Shown here piece after piece: positions 1 through 10,549 of a stretch of DNA of 44,638 nt. Where the stretch lies: positions 74,444 to 119,081 of the forward strand of contig SSNU01000070.1 of assembly GCA_012064415.1 (NCBI GenBank), written 5' to 3'. Origin of the DNA: Gyrodactylus bullatarudis. Taxonomy: Eukaryota > Platyhelminthes > Monogenea > Gyrodactylidea > Gyrodactylidae. Below the pieces are notes generated by a model that did not search any database, had not been told where the DNA came from, and worked only from the letters and a program-made list of their open reading frames with translations. Made by a program: the position numbers and the translations under genes. Each line of letters starts with the position of its first letter. Positions within the stretch are counted from its first letter, which is position 1.

Positions 1-1257
1 GAATTGAAGGCAAAAACATAAAAATAAGGAATTATATAAGAGATTAAGAAATTTTGAGATCTGAAGATCCATTATTAGAAATTTTGGAGACCTTCAAAAT
101 TGTGAGAAATATTGATCTGGGGACAAGGAGAATAACAAAAAGATCAAAAGACCATCAGAAGTTATGTTAATTAATGAAAAAAGTTCTTCAAAAAGATTTT
201 CTCATTAAATTTTTAGAGAAAATTTTCAGAATCACTAATTTTATTCAAGCTCATAAAATTAAAATGTATTATTTTTAAACAACAGTTGTTTTTCAATTAC
301 TTTTTGTTTAAATTTAAATTTCAACACTTATAAAATATAACTGGATTAATGTTTGTAATCAGCATTTGTTGATTAATTTTAACTCGGCTTGAAAATATCA
401 AGAATCTTCACAATATGAGAGATTACGAAATAAGTAATTGCTGAAAGCTTCAATAGATGCCAACAGACATCGAAATTTCCTCAGAGAAGAAATAAAAACA
501 GGCTTCAAATTATCTGGCTGAGAACTCATCTTCGTCTTCAGCTGCTGTAATTTTTTCCTTAATATCTTTAGAATGTAAGCTTGTTTAGAAACCTTTATAT
601 CAGCAGGCTCACAACTCATAAGAGCTATCAAGCTAAAACCCTGATCTGAATTCTATTGAAAACTTAATTCCCTTAATGGTTAAATTTTGTTGAAACTCTC
701 TAGTGAAAATTAAGATAGAAAACTGGGATTCAAACGGCCTAATATTGAATTTCCTTCAATTTTAAATTAGAAAACGCAATTTATCATGGGTTTCGAAGTG
801 GTCTATAGACAGAATTGAATTCTTATTTTTGATTAAAAATCAATTTTCATTAATCTGTATATTTACTCATAGTATGCCTTTCATTATTAATTTTTTAAAG
901 GACAAAAATAGCATTAAAATTCAATTTTCGAACGAATTTTTGGAATGAAATGAAAATGAAAACTAATGAAAGGAAAAAATTTATATTTGAAATAAAATCA
1001 AAATATGTACTTAGAAATCTCTAATTTGTCAAATAAACTTTTAATATAAAATTTTATTCGAAAATATTTTTTCAACCCTGTTTTTAATCCAGGATCTGAG
1101 ATCTGATCTTGACTGGAAAAAATTCTTCCCAAATTGATCTTTATCTATCCCTCTTTCTGAGATATCATTTATTTGGTTCGCAATAAAAAAATAGCTAAGA
1201 AAATCATATTTTTAACCTCAGCATCAAATTTAAGGCGAAGACTATTTCCAGAACATC
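1..1257. mobile_element. Right part of a ~1.47 kb inverted-repeat element (copy A)
   Basis: This stretch is repeated nearly base for base at 31668-35290, where the second copy is interrupted by a Penelope-like element. The complete copy begins with AAAGCTGTTCTGGAAATAGT and ends with its reverse complement, so this is a DNA-transposon-like element with terminal inverted repeats of about 23 bp. Copy A keeps the right terminus (near 1240-1257); its left end lies before the window. No long ORF is present, so it is non-autonomous. The superfamily is not identified. Confidence 0.75.
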
Positions 1258-2435
1258 ACTTTTCTCTCATTAACACATCAATTGCTTAGCTCAAATCAGA
1301 GATAACCATACACCTCTAACGGTTATTTCAAAATTTATATTATTATTATTATCTCTAATAGATTCGAGAGATATAACTTGATCAATTAGATATCAAGTAT
1401 TTAAGAATTGATGCATTTCTTCTGTCATTTTTAAGAGGTTCTCTTGAATTCATTCATGAAAATTATATCAGAATAAATAAATAATCAGGTGATTTTTCAC
1501 AAAATAAATATCAATAGGCGGAAACTTTTGAGAATTTCTCTCCAGCCTTTAAAATAAAAATTGATTTTACAATCATATTAGAACCTGGTTTCTTACTTAT
1601 CACAAAAATATTTCTTTACAAGTTGCTTAACAGATTTAGAGTTTAGTTTAAAAAATGGGTCGGTCTAGGTTTAATACTAATAATTCTACCAGGATCCTGT
1701 GTATCTGGTAATACCCAGCATCACTAAATGTTGCAGTGTAAAAGTTGATCCCACCTAATCCAAAATATATTTATTCATATTCAAGTCAGTTCCAAAAAAT
1801 TACTGGTAGAAAGTTTGAAAATAAATAAAACATGGTAATGCATAGTGAATAGTGAAAACAGAACTCAAGCACTTGCTAAATCTGTAATTATTAAAAAAAT
1901 ACAATTTATAAACATACTAATTCTGATACATATCTTACTAATATCTTAACGACTTATCATGCTGACAATATTCTGGTGCAGAAAGGGATTTATTATTTTT
2001 GATTTGCTCTAACCTAGAGCTATATTAACTGGAGCTCACTTTATCGAGTCGTTTAGAACTCAGAGAGCAATACCCAAGATTTCCTCGAATAATACTTTTA
2101 CAGAACAATGCTCGGACTCAAGATTAGTAAAAGATTTTCTTCAGGAAGAAACAACGTCAACGTTTCGATCTATCCTCCGTACAGAAATTGCTTTATCCCA
2201 CAGATTATCACCTTTACAGACCACTACAACATCATCTGAAGGATAAAATATTTGATTCAAGACAAGATTTTTTGGACACAATAAATGAGTGCAAGCCTCC
2301 TCAGTTTTTGGCAAGTAGCCTGTCAGAAAAGTGAAAAAATGTATAGAAAGAAATGGTAACTTTGTGGTATTCTGTATATGTTTCATTATAATTTTCACAA
2401 AATCATATCTAAATGAAGAAATTTTCAAGTTTTAT
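1258..2435. other. AT-rich intergenic DNA, no supported gene
   Basis: It holds a short (TTA)n microsatellite near 1338-1353. A 95-codon minus-strand open frame at 2141-2428 has no recognisable domain. Nothing else stands out. Confidence 0.5.
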
Positions 2436-2439
2436 TCTT

Positions 2440-2690
2440 TCACAGAATTACTTCAATGAGAGAATTTATTCGAAAATTTATTGTTCCGAACACTCAGGTA
2501 ATATCAAAAGAGATTTCTTAAAAATTTCATTCGATCTGATTGCGAAATAACTTAGATATTGAAGATTAAGTTTAATAATTTCAATCAAAAAGGATCATCA
2601 ATTTAGGAATTCTACTTCGTTCTGAAAAATGCTCAAATATCAATATGTTGGTTTGAACATAGAGGTCATATGAGGGTTAATTTCCAAAAT
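2440..2690. repeat. Dispersed repeat G, short copy ending in GGGTTAA
   Basis: Blocks of this segment recur in the same order at 16320-16878: the 'agagatttctta' block, the 'agatattgaagatt' block, the 'caaaaagga' block and 'aacatagaggtcatat'. Both copies end in GGGTTAA, like the piggyBac-type TTAA elements elsewhere here. This copy has lost the bases between the subterminal palindrome and the end. Confidence 0.5.
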
Positions 2691-2694
2691 TGAA

Positions 2695-3820
2695 TCAAGA
2701 TATGGTAGTACCCACTTGCAAAAGATTAAGAAATCTACGATAATTTCTGCCAGGATCTTTCAAGCTTTAGACTACCCTTAACTTGCCCTATAACGTATCA
2801 CTTCAAATAAAAGTATCTTGCAGCTAATCAAATTAAAGTTATTCATCTAAAAGAATAACCTACAAAAGTTGAAAAAAACAGATACAAATCAATCAGTTAA
2901 TGTTATCATTTCGTTCTGTTTTTGCTATCTCATGCTATTTAAACTTTTTTTCTCTTATTCTCGATACAAATTATAATTATCATTTTTGTTCCTTTTTTTC
3001 AGTTCTTTCTACCTTACCTGATTACATCTCTGTGTGTGTCCATCTCAGTATTTGAATTTTTCCAACTTCTAATTACCTATCCATCCTTCTGTCTGTCTGA
3101 ACTATGGAAAGATTTCAATATCCAATTTACTCACTTCTGATCTTACTCCTGATCCTAGCATGCCAGCAATTAAATCCAGTGAGTTGTTTCTCTCCAAATC
3201 AAATTTTCATCCAATTTTCTTGCTCTGATCAAAAAGAGAGCAGAGGCATATACTCAAAAATTACAACGTAGTGTATCACTTGAGGCTATAAGTGAGCAAA
3301 CGTTTTTCTAATATTTCTTCAAGATGGAAATTTGAGTCAAAATTGGTCACAATATTCTAATTCAATTCCTCCTTATTCTCTTTTATATATAATTTAAATG
3401 AGATTAACAAAATACGATATTATTGGTGGACTTGGTGAACAGAAGCCATGAATTGGCATTTTACTTCAGCCCTTTTCCTCAAGATCTTTAACACCTTGTT
3501 GATATGAGTACAACTTGTCGGGTAAAATAATATATGTATTATAAGCACGAACCATAATCTGATAGTTACTTTCATACTGATTTCGATAGATTAATTCTAT
3601 GAATGAATAAAAAACCTGTTTTACAATGTCATCAAAGTTCCTGATAATAATTCTTATGTGAGAAATTTCTTCTTTCAATTTTGACATATTCAAATATAAT
3701 TTGGATATGGATAATGCAGCAACTATACTTACAAAGATTAACTAGGAATATTTTGTCCTAGGGGTATATTACCTAAGCTTCTAGAACGAAATATTTCTAG
3801 TGAATAATTTGGACATTATA
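2695..3820. other. Intergenic DNA, no supported gene
   Basis: It contains a pyrimidine-rich stretch around 2930-3120 and a 75-codon minus-strand open frame (3466-3693) without recognisable similarity. No repeat with a second copy in the window was noticed. Confidence 0.4.
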
Positions 3821-3822
3821 TG

Positions 3823-3942
3823 AAATCTTGTTACTCTTGATAGTCTTAAGATTAACAGAATAGTTTGTTAAACTTGTTCCTCGATAAGCAGATTAACTGC
3901 AATCTTTAATGGTCTAAAGACTATCAAGAGTTACAAGATTTA
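3823..3942. repeat. Short inverted repeat (~26 bp arms), MITE-like
   Basis: The left arm at about 3824-3849 (core TTACTCTTGATAGTCTT) is matched by its reverse complement at about 3915-3941 with one or two mismatches and a loop of roughly 66 bases. It could be a tiny MITE or a structured RNA element. No second copy was found. Confidence 0.5.
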
Positions 3943-4151
3943 CTGTAACATATATGCTTTGAAGTTAATAGATTTATTTTAAAAACATCTAAATTAGAAT
4001 TTTATTCCAATATCAATAGTTTTGGTAGATAATAATGAAATTTATTGTTAACTTATAAAGTTTGTTTAGATAGATAAGTTTTCTTTTCAGAATACCTAGT
4101 CACAGCAAGATATAGGTTGCATTTGTTGGATTTCATCCAATTTTGTTAGTA

Positions 4152-4691
4152 AAGCTAATTGATATGAAGTTGGGACTCTACAGAAATCTCGATTTTTTTA
4201 TCAAGAATTCGAATTTGTTAAAGATCTTTAAGAATTCTACTCATGCTGCTCACTTTTACAATTTGAAGAAGAAAATTATTTCTATGAAAAATATGGTCAT
4301 TTTTCAAATTCCCATTTGGCGCCAAAATCCCTTTTTTTCAAACTTTGAGCTGAAAATTTTTGTTGATTTGAAAGTGTAAGGGTTTTTTAGGATCAAGATT
4401 AGACAAGAAAATCAATTCAACTGGATCTGGTCTTATGCATAACCTCATTATCGTTTGGGAGTGGAATTTCGATCTTTTGAACATTTTCCCCGCTTGAAAA
4501 TCAATGAAATTTCGATTGTTCAAAATCTCTCGAAAATGGGGAAAACATATTTTTCATGATGATAACTTTTTCTGAATTTGTTTCTTCAACTGGTAAAACC
4601 GGGCAACATGAGTAGGATTCCGAAAAATTCTTGATGAAAAATCGAGATTTCTGTAAAAATCATAGATTCCCAACTTGATATCAACCAACTT
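4152..4691. mobile_element. TA-flanked foldback MITE, subfamily D
   Basis: It begins AAGCTAATTGATATGAAG and ends with a near reverse complement followed by AACTT, with TA on both sides (4150-4151 and 4692-4693). This is the Tc1/mariner-type target. The arms pair along most of their length, including the 'tcgattttttatcaagaattcgaattt' region and its mirror near 4630. It shares interior blocks with 26015-26555 and 36281-36617. Short ORFs inside are by-products of the palindrome. Confidence 0.8.
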
Positions 4692-4734
4692 TATACTTCA
4701 CCTTTTATTTGAAATATGTGCTAGAAACCTTGAA

Positions 4735-5122
4735 TAAAATTAGTTTTTGAAAGGAAATTTCCACATTTTTGAAGTAATTGAAATGTGTGAAATACGCAAA
4801 TTTGAGGCCCAAAAAAATTCAAATAACTAGCTTCCTCCCGATAATCTCGAATTTTCGTGAAACTTTGCAGATGAATTCGAAATCTTGAAATTAATGTTGA
4901 TCCCAAATTACTTTAACATCTTCGAATCAATAAAAATTCTGGGTTTAAAAGTAATAGATTCATTCTTGAAATTGGAAAAACGCCAGATTGAATAACCCGC
5001 AGGATTTTTTTTAATTTCCACAACTAATTGTCTTTTTTATTGACAAAGAATAATATTTTTTCCTGATTAGAAAAATATTGAGTTTTTTGTAGAAATAGTC
5101 AATTCTCATTTTCATGTCAAAT
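4735..5122. mobile_element. Degraded foldback MITE, subfamily B
   Basis: The 'ttaatgttgatcccaaa' block, the 'cttcgaatcaataaaaattctggg' block and a right tip with 'gagttttttgta..atagtcaattctcat' match the better-preserved copies at 6001-6567 and 15153-15855. The left end is lost. Confidence 0.6.
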
Positions 5123-6000
5123 ATAGTTCTTAGATTTGTCAAATTTAACTATCTTAATTGCAAAATGATGAAACCTCAGCTTCTTGCGTTTTCTCATGAG
5201 CGATTTTATTCAATCTTTTTTTCTAAATATTATCACTGTTCTCAAACAAAAACTAACGATTTGAAGTGAGAATAATAATCATTGAGAGAAATACGTTCAT
5301 TTTTCAAATTTCGATTCTACGCCAAATTTCCAAGTGAGAGAAAGATCGAAATTTGTTTTCAAGGTTTAATTAATTCGATAACTTTTTTCATGCATTCTTT
5401 TTCACAATTACAATATTTTTAATGCTTGTCCTGACTTTTGTACTTTAAGAATACCTGGAAAGAGCTATAAAGCTCAGAAAAAGTGTACGAATAAAACTTT
5501 AATGAATGAATGAAGAATATGTTCGTAGTTTGATAAAAATATCTTTACAGATTTTGGTGTAATTGAATTTTGAAATTATTTCATGCATATTTTAGGAATG
5601 CTTGGCTTGCATGATTTTTCCAATCTCTTTTAGCAGTGTGATCAAAAATATAAATCAAGATTTTTTCATTAAAATTTTTAATTTTATGCATCCTGTAGAA
5701 GAAATTTGTAGCACTTATGAAAATTTTTATTCTCTCTAAAAAAATCAATTTACAAAAGAAAACGCTATAAAATCACTTAGTAGCCGTACAACATTTATTA
5801 ACAATTTTAAAAGGCATATTCGCTATGAAGAGGAAAACCCTTATTTAATCTTGTCTTTTCTAAGATAAACCAAACCTGCCCTTTCATAAAAATTCTGATG
5901 TAATCGAAATTGAATTGAAACACTTGTACAAAAAATGGCACTAACTCAAGATTCTCAAAAATTGATTATTGTCTTGAAAAAATTCACTTCATATTAAATA
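5123..6000. other. AT-rich DNA with small MITE scraps
   Basis: A short piece near 5288-5345 resembles the interior of the subfamily D MITEs. A short ATGA-type microsatellite lies near 5499-5515. No gene was recognised. Confidence 0.4.
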
Positions 6001-6567
6001 AACCTAATTGACATGAAGATGAGAATTTACTATTTTTACAAAAAACTCAATATTTTTCTCCGGATTGACAGAAAATAATAACTTCGTTGAATTCTAAAAC
6101 GGAATGAGCTAATAAGATGTAGATATTCGAAAAAATTCCGAAACAAATTCAATCCGACTAAAATTAGGCCGTTTTTTGTATTTCGAAATTTCTACTTTTT
6201 CAACTTTTTTAGCCAAAATTTCTATCGATTTCGATGATTCGAAGCAGTTAAGTGATGATTTTTGGGATCAACATTAGACGAAGAATTCGAATTCACCTGC
6301 AGAAGTTCACTGAAATTCGTCATTACTGTGGTGAATTGAACCATTTGTATTTTTCGATTATCACGAAGGTAAATTATCCAAAATATGGAAGTTTAACTTT
6401 TTCTCGGAAACAGTAAGATCTTCGCAATCTCTATGGCAAACTTCGAATTCTTAGTCCAATGTTGATTCCAAATATCATCAGATTGAATTTTATCGAATAT
6501 CCACATTTTATTAACTCATTCCGTTTTAGAATTCAGAAAAAAATTGAGTCTTAATGTCAATTAGGTG
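6001..6567. mobile_element. TA-flanked foldback MITE, subfamily B
   Basis: The start AACCTAATTGACATGAAG is answered at the right end by ATGTCAATTAGGTG, with TA at 5999-6000 and 6568-6569. The arms share the 'attctaaaacggaatgagctaataag' segment in inverted form. A block of about 230 bp (the 'gaagcagttaagtgatgatttttggg' region onward) is almost identical to 15360-15600, so the two copies diverged recently. Confidence 0.85.
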
Positions 6568-6894
6568 TAGCATTAATTTTTACAGATCACCACTGAACTA
6601 TTAAAAAAATGAAGAGATTTTTATTCCACGAATATGATTTTGTTCTTTAATCTCAAAAAAATTTTCCCTTTTTTTTCAAAAATCATCTTTAAGGCTTAAA
6701 AGAGTCATGGTTTAACTATAACTCAAAACTCAACACAAAAGAACATGCAATGCTCATTGTTAAAGCTATGAACTGTAACTTCCCCAAATATTGGTCTTGT
6801 CATCTCGCTCTAAATATTTGATTTGATTGATCATACAATTGATTTTATTCAACTGTGCTTAAAAGAGACCTAGATAATGCAGGATTAAAATTTC

Positions 6895-7077
6895 CTATTC
6901 AATCAAGATATCTTTCATGGTTATAATATATTGAGACCGTTTCAACATCTCTAGCAGCTCGTTGGTGATCCGGTCTTTCATCTCATCTGGTAGGACGCTA
7001 ACGGCACTATTTGTATCATCATTTGCCTTAGCGGGACCTGGGGGAGGAATAAGATCATTAGATATTTGTTCGGCCAT
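6895..7077 (-). CDS. Hypothetical 60-residue protein or terminal exon
   Basis: The frame from the ATG at 7077 (context ATATCATGGCC) encodes 60 residues starting MAEQISNDLIPPPGPAK and ending TMKDILIE before a stop. Its composition is unlike the surrounding junk ORFs: mixed charge, few Phe/Ile/Lys runs and noticeably higher GC. The second half (LPDEMKDRITNELLEMLKR) could form an amphipathic helix. I do not recognise the family. The tract TTATTCCTCCCCCAG, ending near 7038, looks like a 3' splice site, so this may instead be the last exon of a gene whose other exons lie to the right. No promoter or polyadenylation signal was assigned. Confidence 0.3.
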   Translation of the reverse strand: MAEQISNDLIPPPGPAKANDDTNSAVSVLPDEMKDRITNELLEMLKRSQYIITMKDILIE

Positions 7078-7110
7078 GATATCACTTTTTGAAATCAAAA
7101 AGACTGCCAA

Positions 7111-8460
7111 ATGCTTCAGGCGTGTTTTTAAACAATTTTATTCATATATTTTTACTTAATTTTATTCTCTTTCCACTCTTTGCTTATACGAATACAATTA
7201 CAGTATACAATTCTCAAGTATATTGTTATTGCGGCCCCCTTTGGTCCACTGAAAAAAGATGTTATTTACTATGAAAAATAGGCCCCCTTAATTTGTGTTT
7301 ATTTAACAAGAGATGAATTTCAAGGGATGATAAAAACAAGACTTCTGAATTACATGACTCTGGTCATGGGGGAAGTTAAAGGTGACTTTAATCGTGTTTT
7401 TCTATTCCTTTTCAGGTGTCACAAGTAGACGAATTTAACATTAATAATGTATTGTATTTTGCTACTAAATCATTACTTCATTATTTCATGTACATTATTT
7501 CAGGATACAATAAACCTAGGCATACATACTCATATATCATACATATTAGACCAATCAGAATACAAGATTATCTTCAACAGAGGTTCCAAAAAGGTATATA
7601 AAAAAATGCGATTCAAAAAATAATTCATAGCATCAACGAATCGGAGCTTTTACCTGTATATTATATTCATTAATTTTCTAAATTTCACTACAGATACATG
7701 TTGCATCGGGACTAAAAATCTATGAAATGAAGCAATTAGATTAATTAGACGAATGGATGATGAAACACGTGGACATTTCCAGGAATAGCACCACCTCCTA
7801 TTAGGATTAAGAGTTTTTTTCCGAATGAGAACGAGTTAGATTCAAAAGATGGGCAGTAGTTACATCATTTTCACTTGCTACCTGACTATAATGGCTATTA
7901 GGGATAGTTTTTGAAAATTAGTTTTTTCTTAGGACTAATTCGATAGAACATTTAAAGGCGGTTCTAATGATGTATAACACTAGTAGGTTCTGAAAAAGTC
8001 CTAGGGGTGTTGTAAATAGGTTGAATGATTTTCCTATCTAAATGTATTGAAAATCAATAAACCAATTATTTTCGAATTTTTGAAAACTATAAATAATCAA
8101 TATTAGAATAAATTTTTTATGTTGGAAGCCGATTATTTCTTCAAGCCAACTATGTAGATCAGATATTTTCTTGAATCAATCGAAAATACCATGGATTGCT
8201 GTGGAAAATTTACACACTACTTAGAAATAGTGGGATTTATTTTCGTGAAAAAATGCAATTTTTTAAAACTTTGTTGTATTGACATCAACCCTAGGAAAAG
8301 ACTTTATCTATGAGAAATTTCACACCTAGATTCCTTAAATACCCAAGCATCTTTATTTATGTAGGCATCTGGGAATTTTCGAAAAATTGTTTTTAAAAAG
8401 TTATCCCCAATGGCTATAGTCATTGACTTTGTTGTCTCCTGGTTTGCATTGATCCAATCA
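7111..8460. other. Intergenic DNA, no supported gene
   Basis: Short GC-richer islands occur (GCGGCCCCCTTTGG near 7230, GGCCCCC near 7281). No domain-bearing frame or clear repeat was seen. The 61-codon frame at 7416-7601 looks random. Confidence 0.4.
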
Positions 8461-8720
8461 AAACTTTAAACCAATCAACCTACTGGCAAAGTGTGGTCAC
8501 TGGTAATTACTATATCCATATGAACTCTAACTTGATGGAGATTGTCTTCTCACACCTAGATGTTAGAAATTCGGATAAGCAAGTGCAATTACCAGTGACC
8601 ACACTTTGCTAGTATGTTAATTGTCTAAAAACCCTGTAATTTCCATATGGTGCTTATTTACAAAAAAGCAGGGTGTAGGTTGTGTCAATACTATGGGAGT
8701 GTGGAGTAATAGGAGATAAA

Positions 8721-8875
8721 ACGGGGGTTCTGGCCTGGTGGTTAGAAGCGTTGCCTCACAACGTTGAAGACCTGGGTTCGAATCCCGGCTATGGTGTACT
8801 GACAAGTCCTAATAAGGACGAAACGCGTCTACATCTGCCACCGTGAGTTGAATATTATTTTACTCTCTTATAGAA
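8721..8875 (+). mobile_element. tRNA-derived SINE with hammerhead-ribozyme module
   Basis: A pol III promoter is present: box A-like TGGCCTGGTGG at 8731-8741 and a perfect box B, GGTTCGAATCC, at 8775-8785. The stretch between them (TTGCCTCACAACG) resembles a valine (CAC) anticodon arm. The tRNA fold is not intact, so this is a tRNA-derived head rather than a tRNA gene. A hammerhead sequence follows box B directly. This arrangement is known from the Schistosoma Sm-alpha SINE-like family. The exact 3' end and target duplication could not be fixed; the tail runs into 'tattattttactctcttatag'. Confidence 0.75.
8787..8839 (+). ncRNA. Minimal type I hammerhead ribozyme (probably inactivated copy)
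   Basis: All parts appear in order: stem I 5' strand GGUGUA (8793-8798), core CUGACAA (8799-8805), stem II GUCC/GGAC closed by UAAUAA (8806-8819), GAA (8820-8822), a two-pair stem III in ACGCGU (8823-8828), cleavage base C (8829), and stem I 3' strand UACAUC (8830-8835). GGC (8787-8789) and GCC (8837-8839) extend stem I beyond an internal loop. The known core is CUGANGA. Here the base equivalent to G8, the general acid, is A, which should cripple cleavage. A CG-to-CA change is what decay of a CpG would give. Confidence 0.8.
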
Positions 8876-9041
8876 TTGACACTTGCTTATCCGGTTTTCT
8901 ATCATCTAGATGTGAGAAGACAATCTCCATCAACTCAGAGTTCATATGGATATAGTAATTACCAGTGACCACACTTTGCTAGTAGGTTAATTGTCTAAAA
9001 ACACTGTAATTTCCATATGGTTCTTATTTACAATCCAATCA

Positions 9042-9477
9042 GATTACTCACAGCTTTAATCAATCAATTCTGACTTATTTCAAACGTAATTTCTAGACTT
9101 TTTATATAACATTAAAGTTTATAATATGCTGAACAAAACAACTCTATCAGTTCATTGCTGACTGCAGTTTGCTTTAAAAACTGAATAAATCTCGTGAGGA
9201 ATAAGCTGATATCCAGAATAAGAATCTCCCATAAAATTCTAAAGAATTTTAGTCTTGAAACAACATATATGAGTGTAAAATTCTGGGCGAAATAATTTCC
9301 CGATAACACACATTTCTATCCCTTCAGCTTTACAATGGATTCTTCTCTTGTTAACTGAAGAGAGGATAGAACAAACTATCTTCCTTTTTCATCTAAACAT
9401 ACCTTGATTCTTCCAAAATAATTTTTTAGAAAAACAGAAATAAAAACTGATGATCCAAGTAATTTGAAATAAATATA
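9042..9477. other. Intergenic DNA, no supported gene
   Basis: Only a low-complexity 65-codon minus-strand frame (9112-9309) is present, without recognisable motifs. Confidence 0.4.
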
Positions 9478-9851
9478 AACCTAGTTGACATGAAGATGAG
9501 AATTTACTATTTTTACAAAAAACTTTTCCGGAGAGCCTGGAAAAATTTATTCCACGATCAAATAAGCCCATGAATCATAGAAATAAAAAAAAACTTCTTA
9601 ACGGAATTGGGGCATTTTCGAATTTCCCGTTTATTTTTTCAATCTTTGAGCTCAAAATTTTTAAAGCAATTCAATACTGATATCTGAATCATCTCGACCC
9701 AAATTTTAAAAAGTTTAACTTTCTTTTGAGAATCTCGAGTTTCTCTGAATGACCAAATTCGAATTCTTTTTCTAATTTCGTTCATTTAAATTTTTCCTGA
9801 CTTTCCGAAGAAAAATATTAAGTAAATTCTCATCTTCATGTCCACTAGCTT
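9478..9851. mobile_element. TA-type foldback MITE, short subfamily
   Basis: The left end AACCTAGTTGACATGAAG follows TA at 9476-9477. The right tip has 'gtaaattctcatcttcatgtccactagctt', the inverted counterpart, though its TA is mutated. 'tttccggagagcctggaaaaat' on the left pairs with 'atttttcctgactttccgaag' on the right. The interior is shorter than in the B copies. Confidence 0.75.
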
Positions 9852-9859
9852 CTTTTGGA

Positions 9860-10415
9860 AAACGGGTTTAAGAAAAAAATTCGAAAAATTTAGAAGACAT
9901 TTTAAAATTTGAGTTGGGAAAATTTTTGTTGAACGGAAAATGTGAGAAGAATCTAACATTATATTTCATGATGGACGAGGAGAACAAAAATGATCTTAGA
10001 GATTTAAGAAAACACTCTATTTAGATTTTCTCAGATCACTGCTTGAAAAATAGAAATCAGTTGGGAGCTGTTTAAATGAAACTTCAGGGAACAATAGCTT
10101 GCTTATTAAAGAGGATGTATTTTCTTATTAGCGAGAAATATGAAAAGTTAATGTCTGGATTAGATAACCATCTGTTATTGTTTACCAGAAAGTAATGCCA
10201 CTGTATTCCCATTACAATGCTGCAGAAAGAGTTGGTTCTTAACTTTTAAGATCAGATATTGACTTTGGAGTTTGTTTCCTTCAAATTCTAGAGGAAAAAA
10301 TACATAAAATATTTTTATTACATTTTACCTATGATAAAAACAGATACATTACCATTATTGATTAAAAAGTATGATGAAAATGCAAAAGTCAATCACGTAA
10401 TTTTATTTACTTGAA
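9860..10415. other. Intergenic DNA, no supported gene
   Basis: No convincing frame or repeat was seen. Confidence 0.4.
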
Positions 10416-10428
10416 TCTCCTATCAGTC

Positions 10429-10476
10429 TTCCAGACGTTTCGGTACTCAAATATTCATGAAACTTTTTCAGTGGAA
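10429..10476 (-). ncRNA. Hammerhead-ribozyme-like sequence, minus strand
   Basis: Read on the minus strand, UUCCA (10476-10472) is followed by CUGAAAA (10471-10465), a variable arm ending in GUACC, then GAAACGUC (10441-10434) and UGGAA (10433-10429). UUCCA and UGGAA form a perfect stem I on both sides of the core, with further GUC/GAC pairing outside. GAAACGUC with a minimal stem III is typical of hammerheads reported in Penelope-like elements. The G of CUGANGA is A here and stem II is poor, so this is likely a decayed copy. Confidence 0.5.
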
Positions 10477-10483
10477 TCAGACG

Positions 10484-10535
10484 CTTGTAATCTGAAGAAG
10501 ATACTTGACTACCTCAGTACCGAAATGTCTGCAAG
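10484..10535 (+). ncRNA. Hammerhead-ribozyme-like sequence, plus strand
   Basis: CUGAAGA (10492-10498) matches the CUGANGA core exactly. GAUACU and AGUACC give an imperfect stem II, then GAAAUGUC (10522-10529) supplies GAA, a minimal stem III and the cleavage C. CUUGUA (10484-10489) and UGCAAG (10530-10535) can form stem I, but two extra bases separate it from the core. It lies head to head with the minus-strand sequence at 10429-10476, so the region is a palindrome of two ribozyme-like units. Confidence 0.45.
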
Positions 10536-10549
10536 AGGCACTTGGTAAA

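Larger units (their letters stand above)
8471..9033. repeat. Nested cluster of one repeat family around a SINE
   Basis: Three pieces of one family lie here. A minus-oriented copy at 8474-8585 has its inverted partner at 8880-8991, sharing 'caaagtgtggtcactggtaa', 'gagattgtcttctcaca' and 'ggataagcaagtg'. In addition 8587-8663 is repeated directly at 8957-9033, an offset of exactly 370 bases with only a few mismatches. The SINE lies between the direct repeats. Another copy is at 19383-19498. Confidence 0.75.

Noticed and set aside
2141..2428. 95-codon minus-strand frame as a gene
   Set aside because: No recognisable domain, start context or neighbour; too short to stand alone in AT-rich DNA.
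3466..3693. 75-codon minus-strand frame as a gene
   Set aside because: No domain or second support.
8721..8800. Functional tRNA gene (Val-CAC-like)
   Set aside because: Boxes A and B are good, but the acceptor stem does not close and a ribozyme module replaces the tRNA 3' end; a SINE head explains it better.
8617..8805. 62-codon minus-strand frame containing RDSNPGLQRCEA
   Set aside because: It is the antisense reading of the tRNA-like SINE head, a common artefact.
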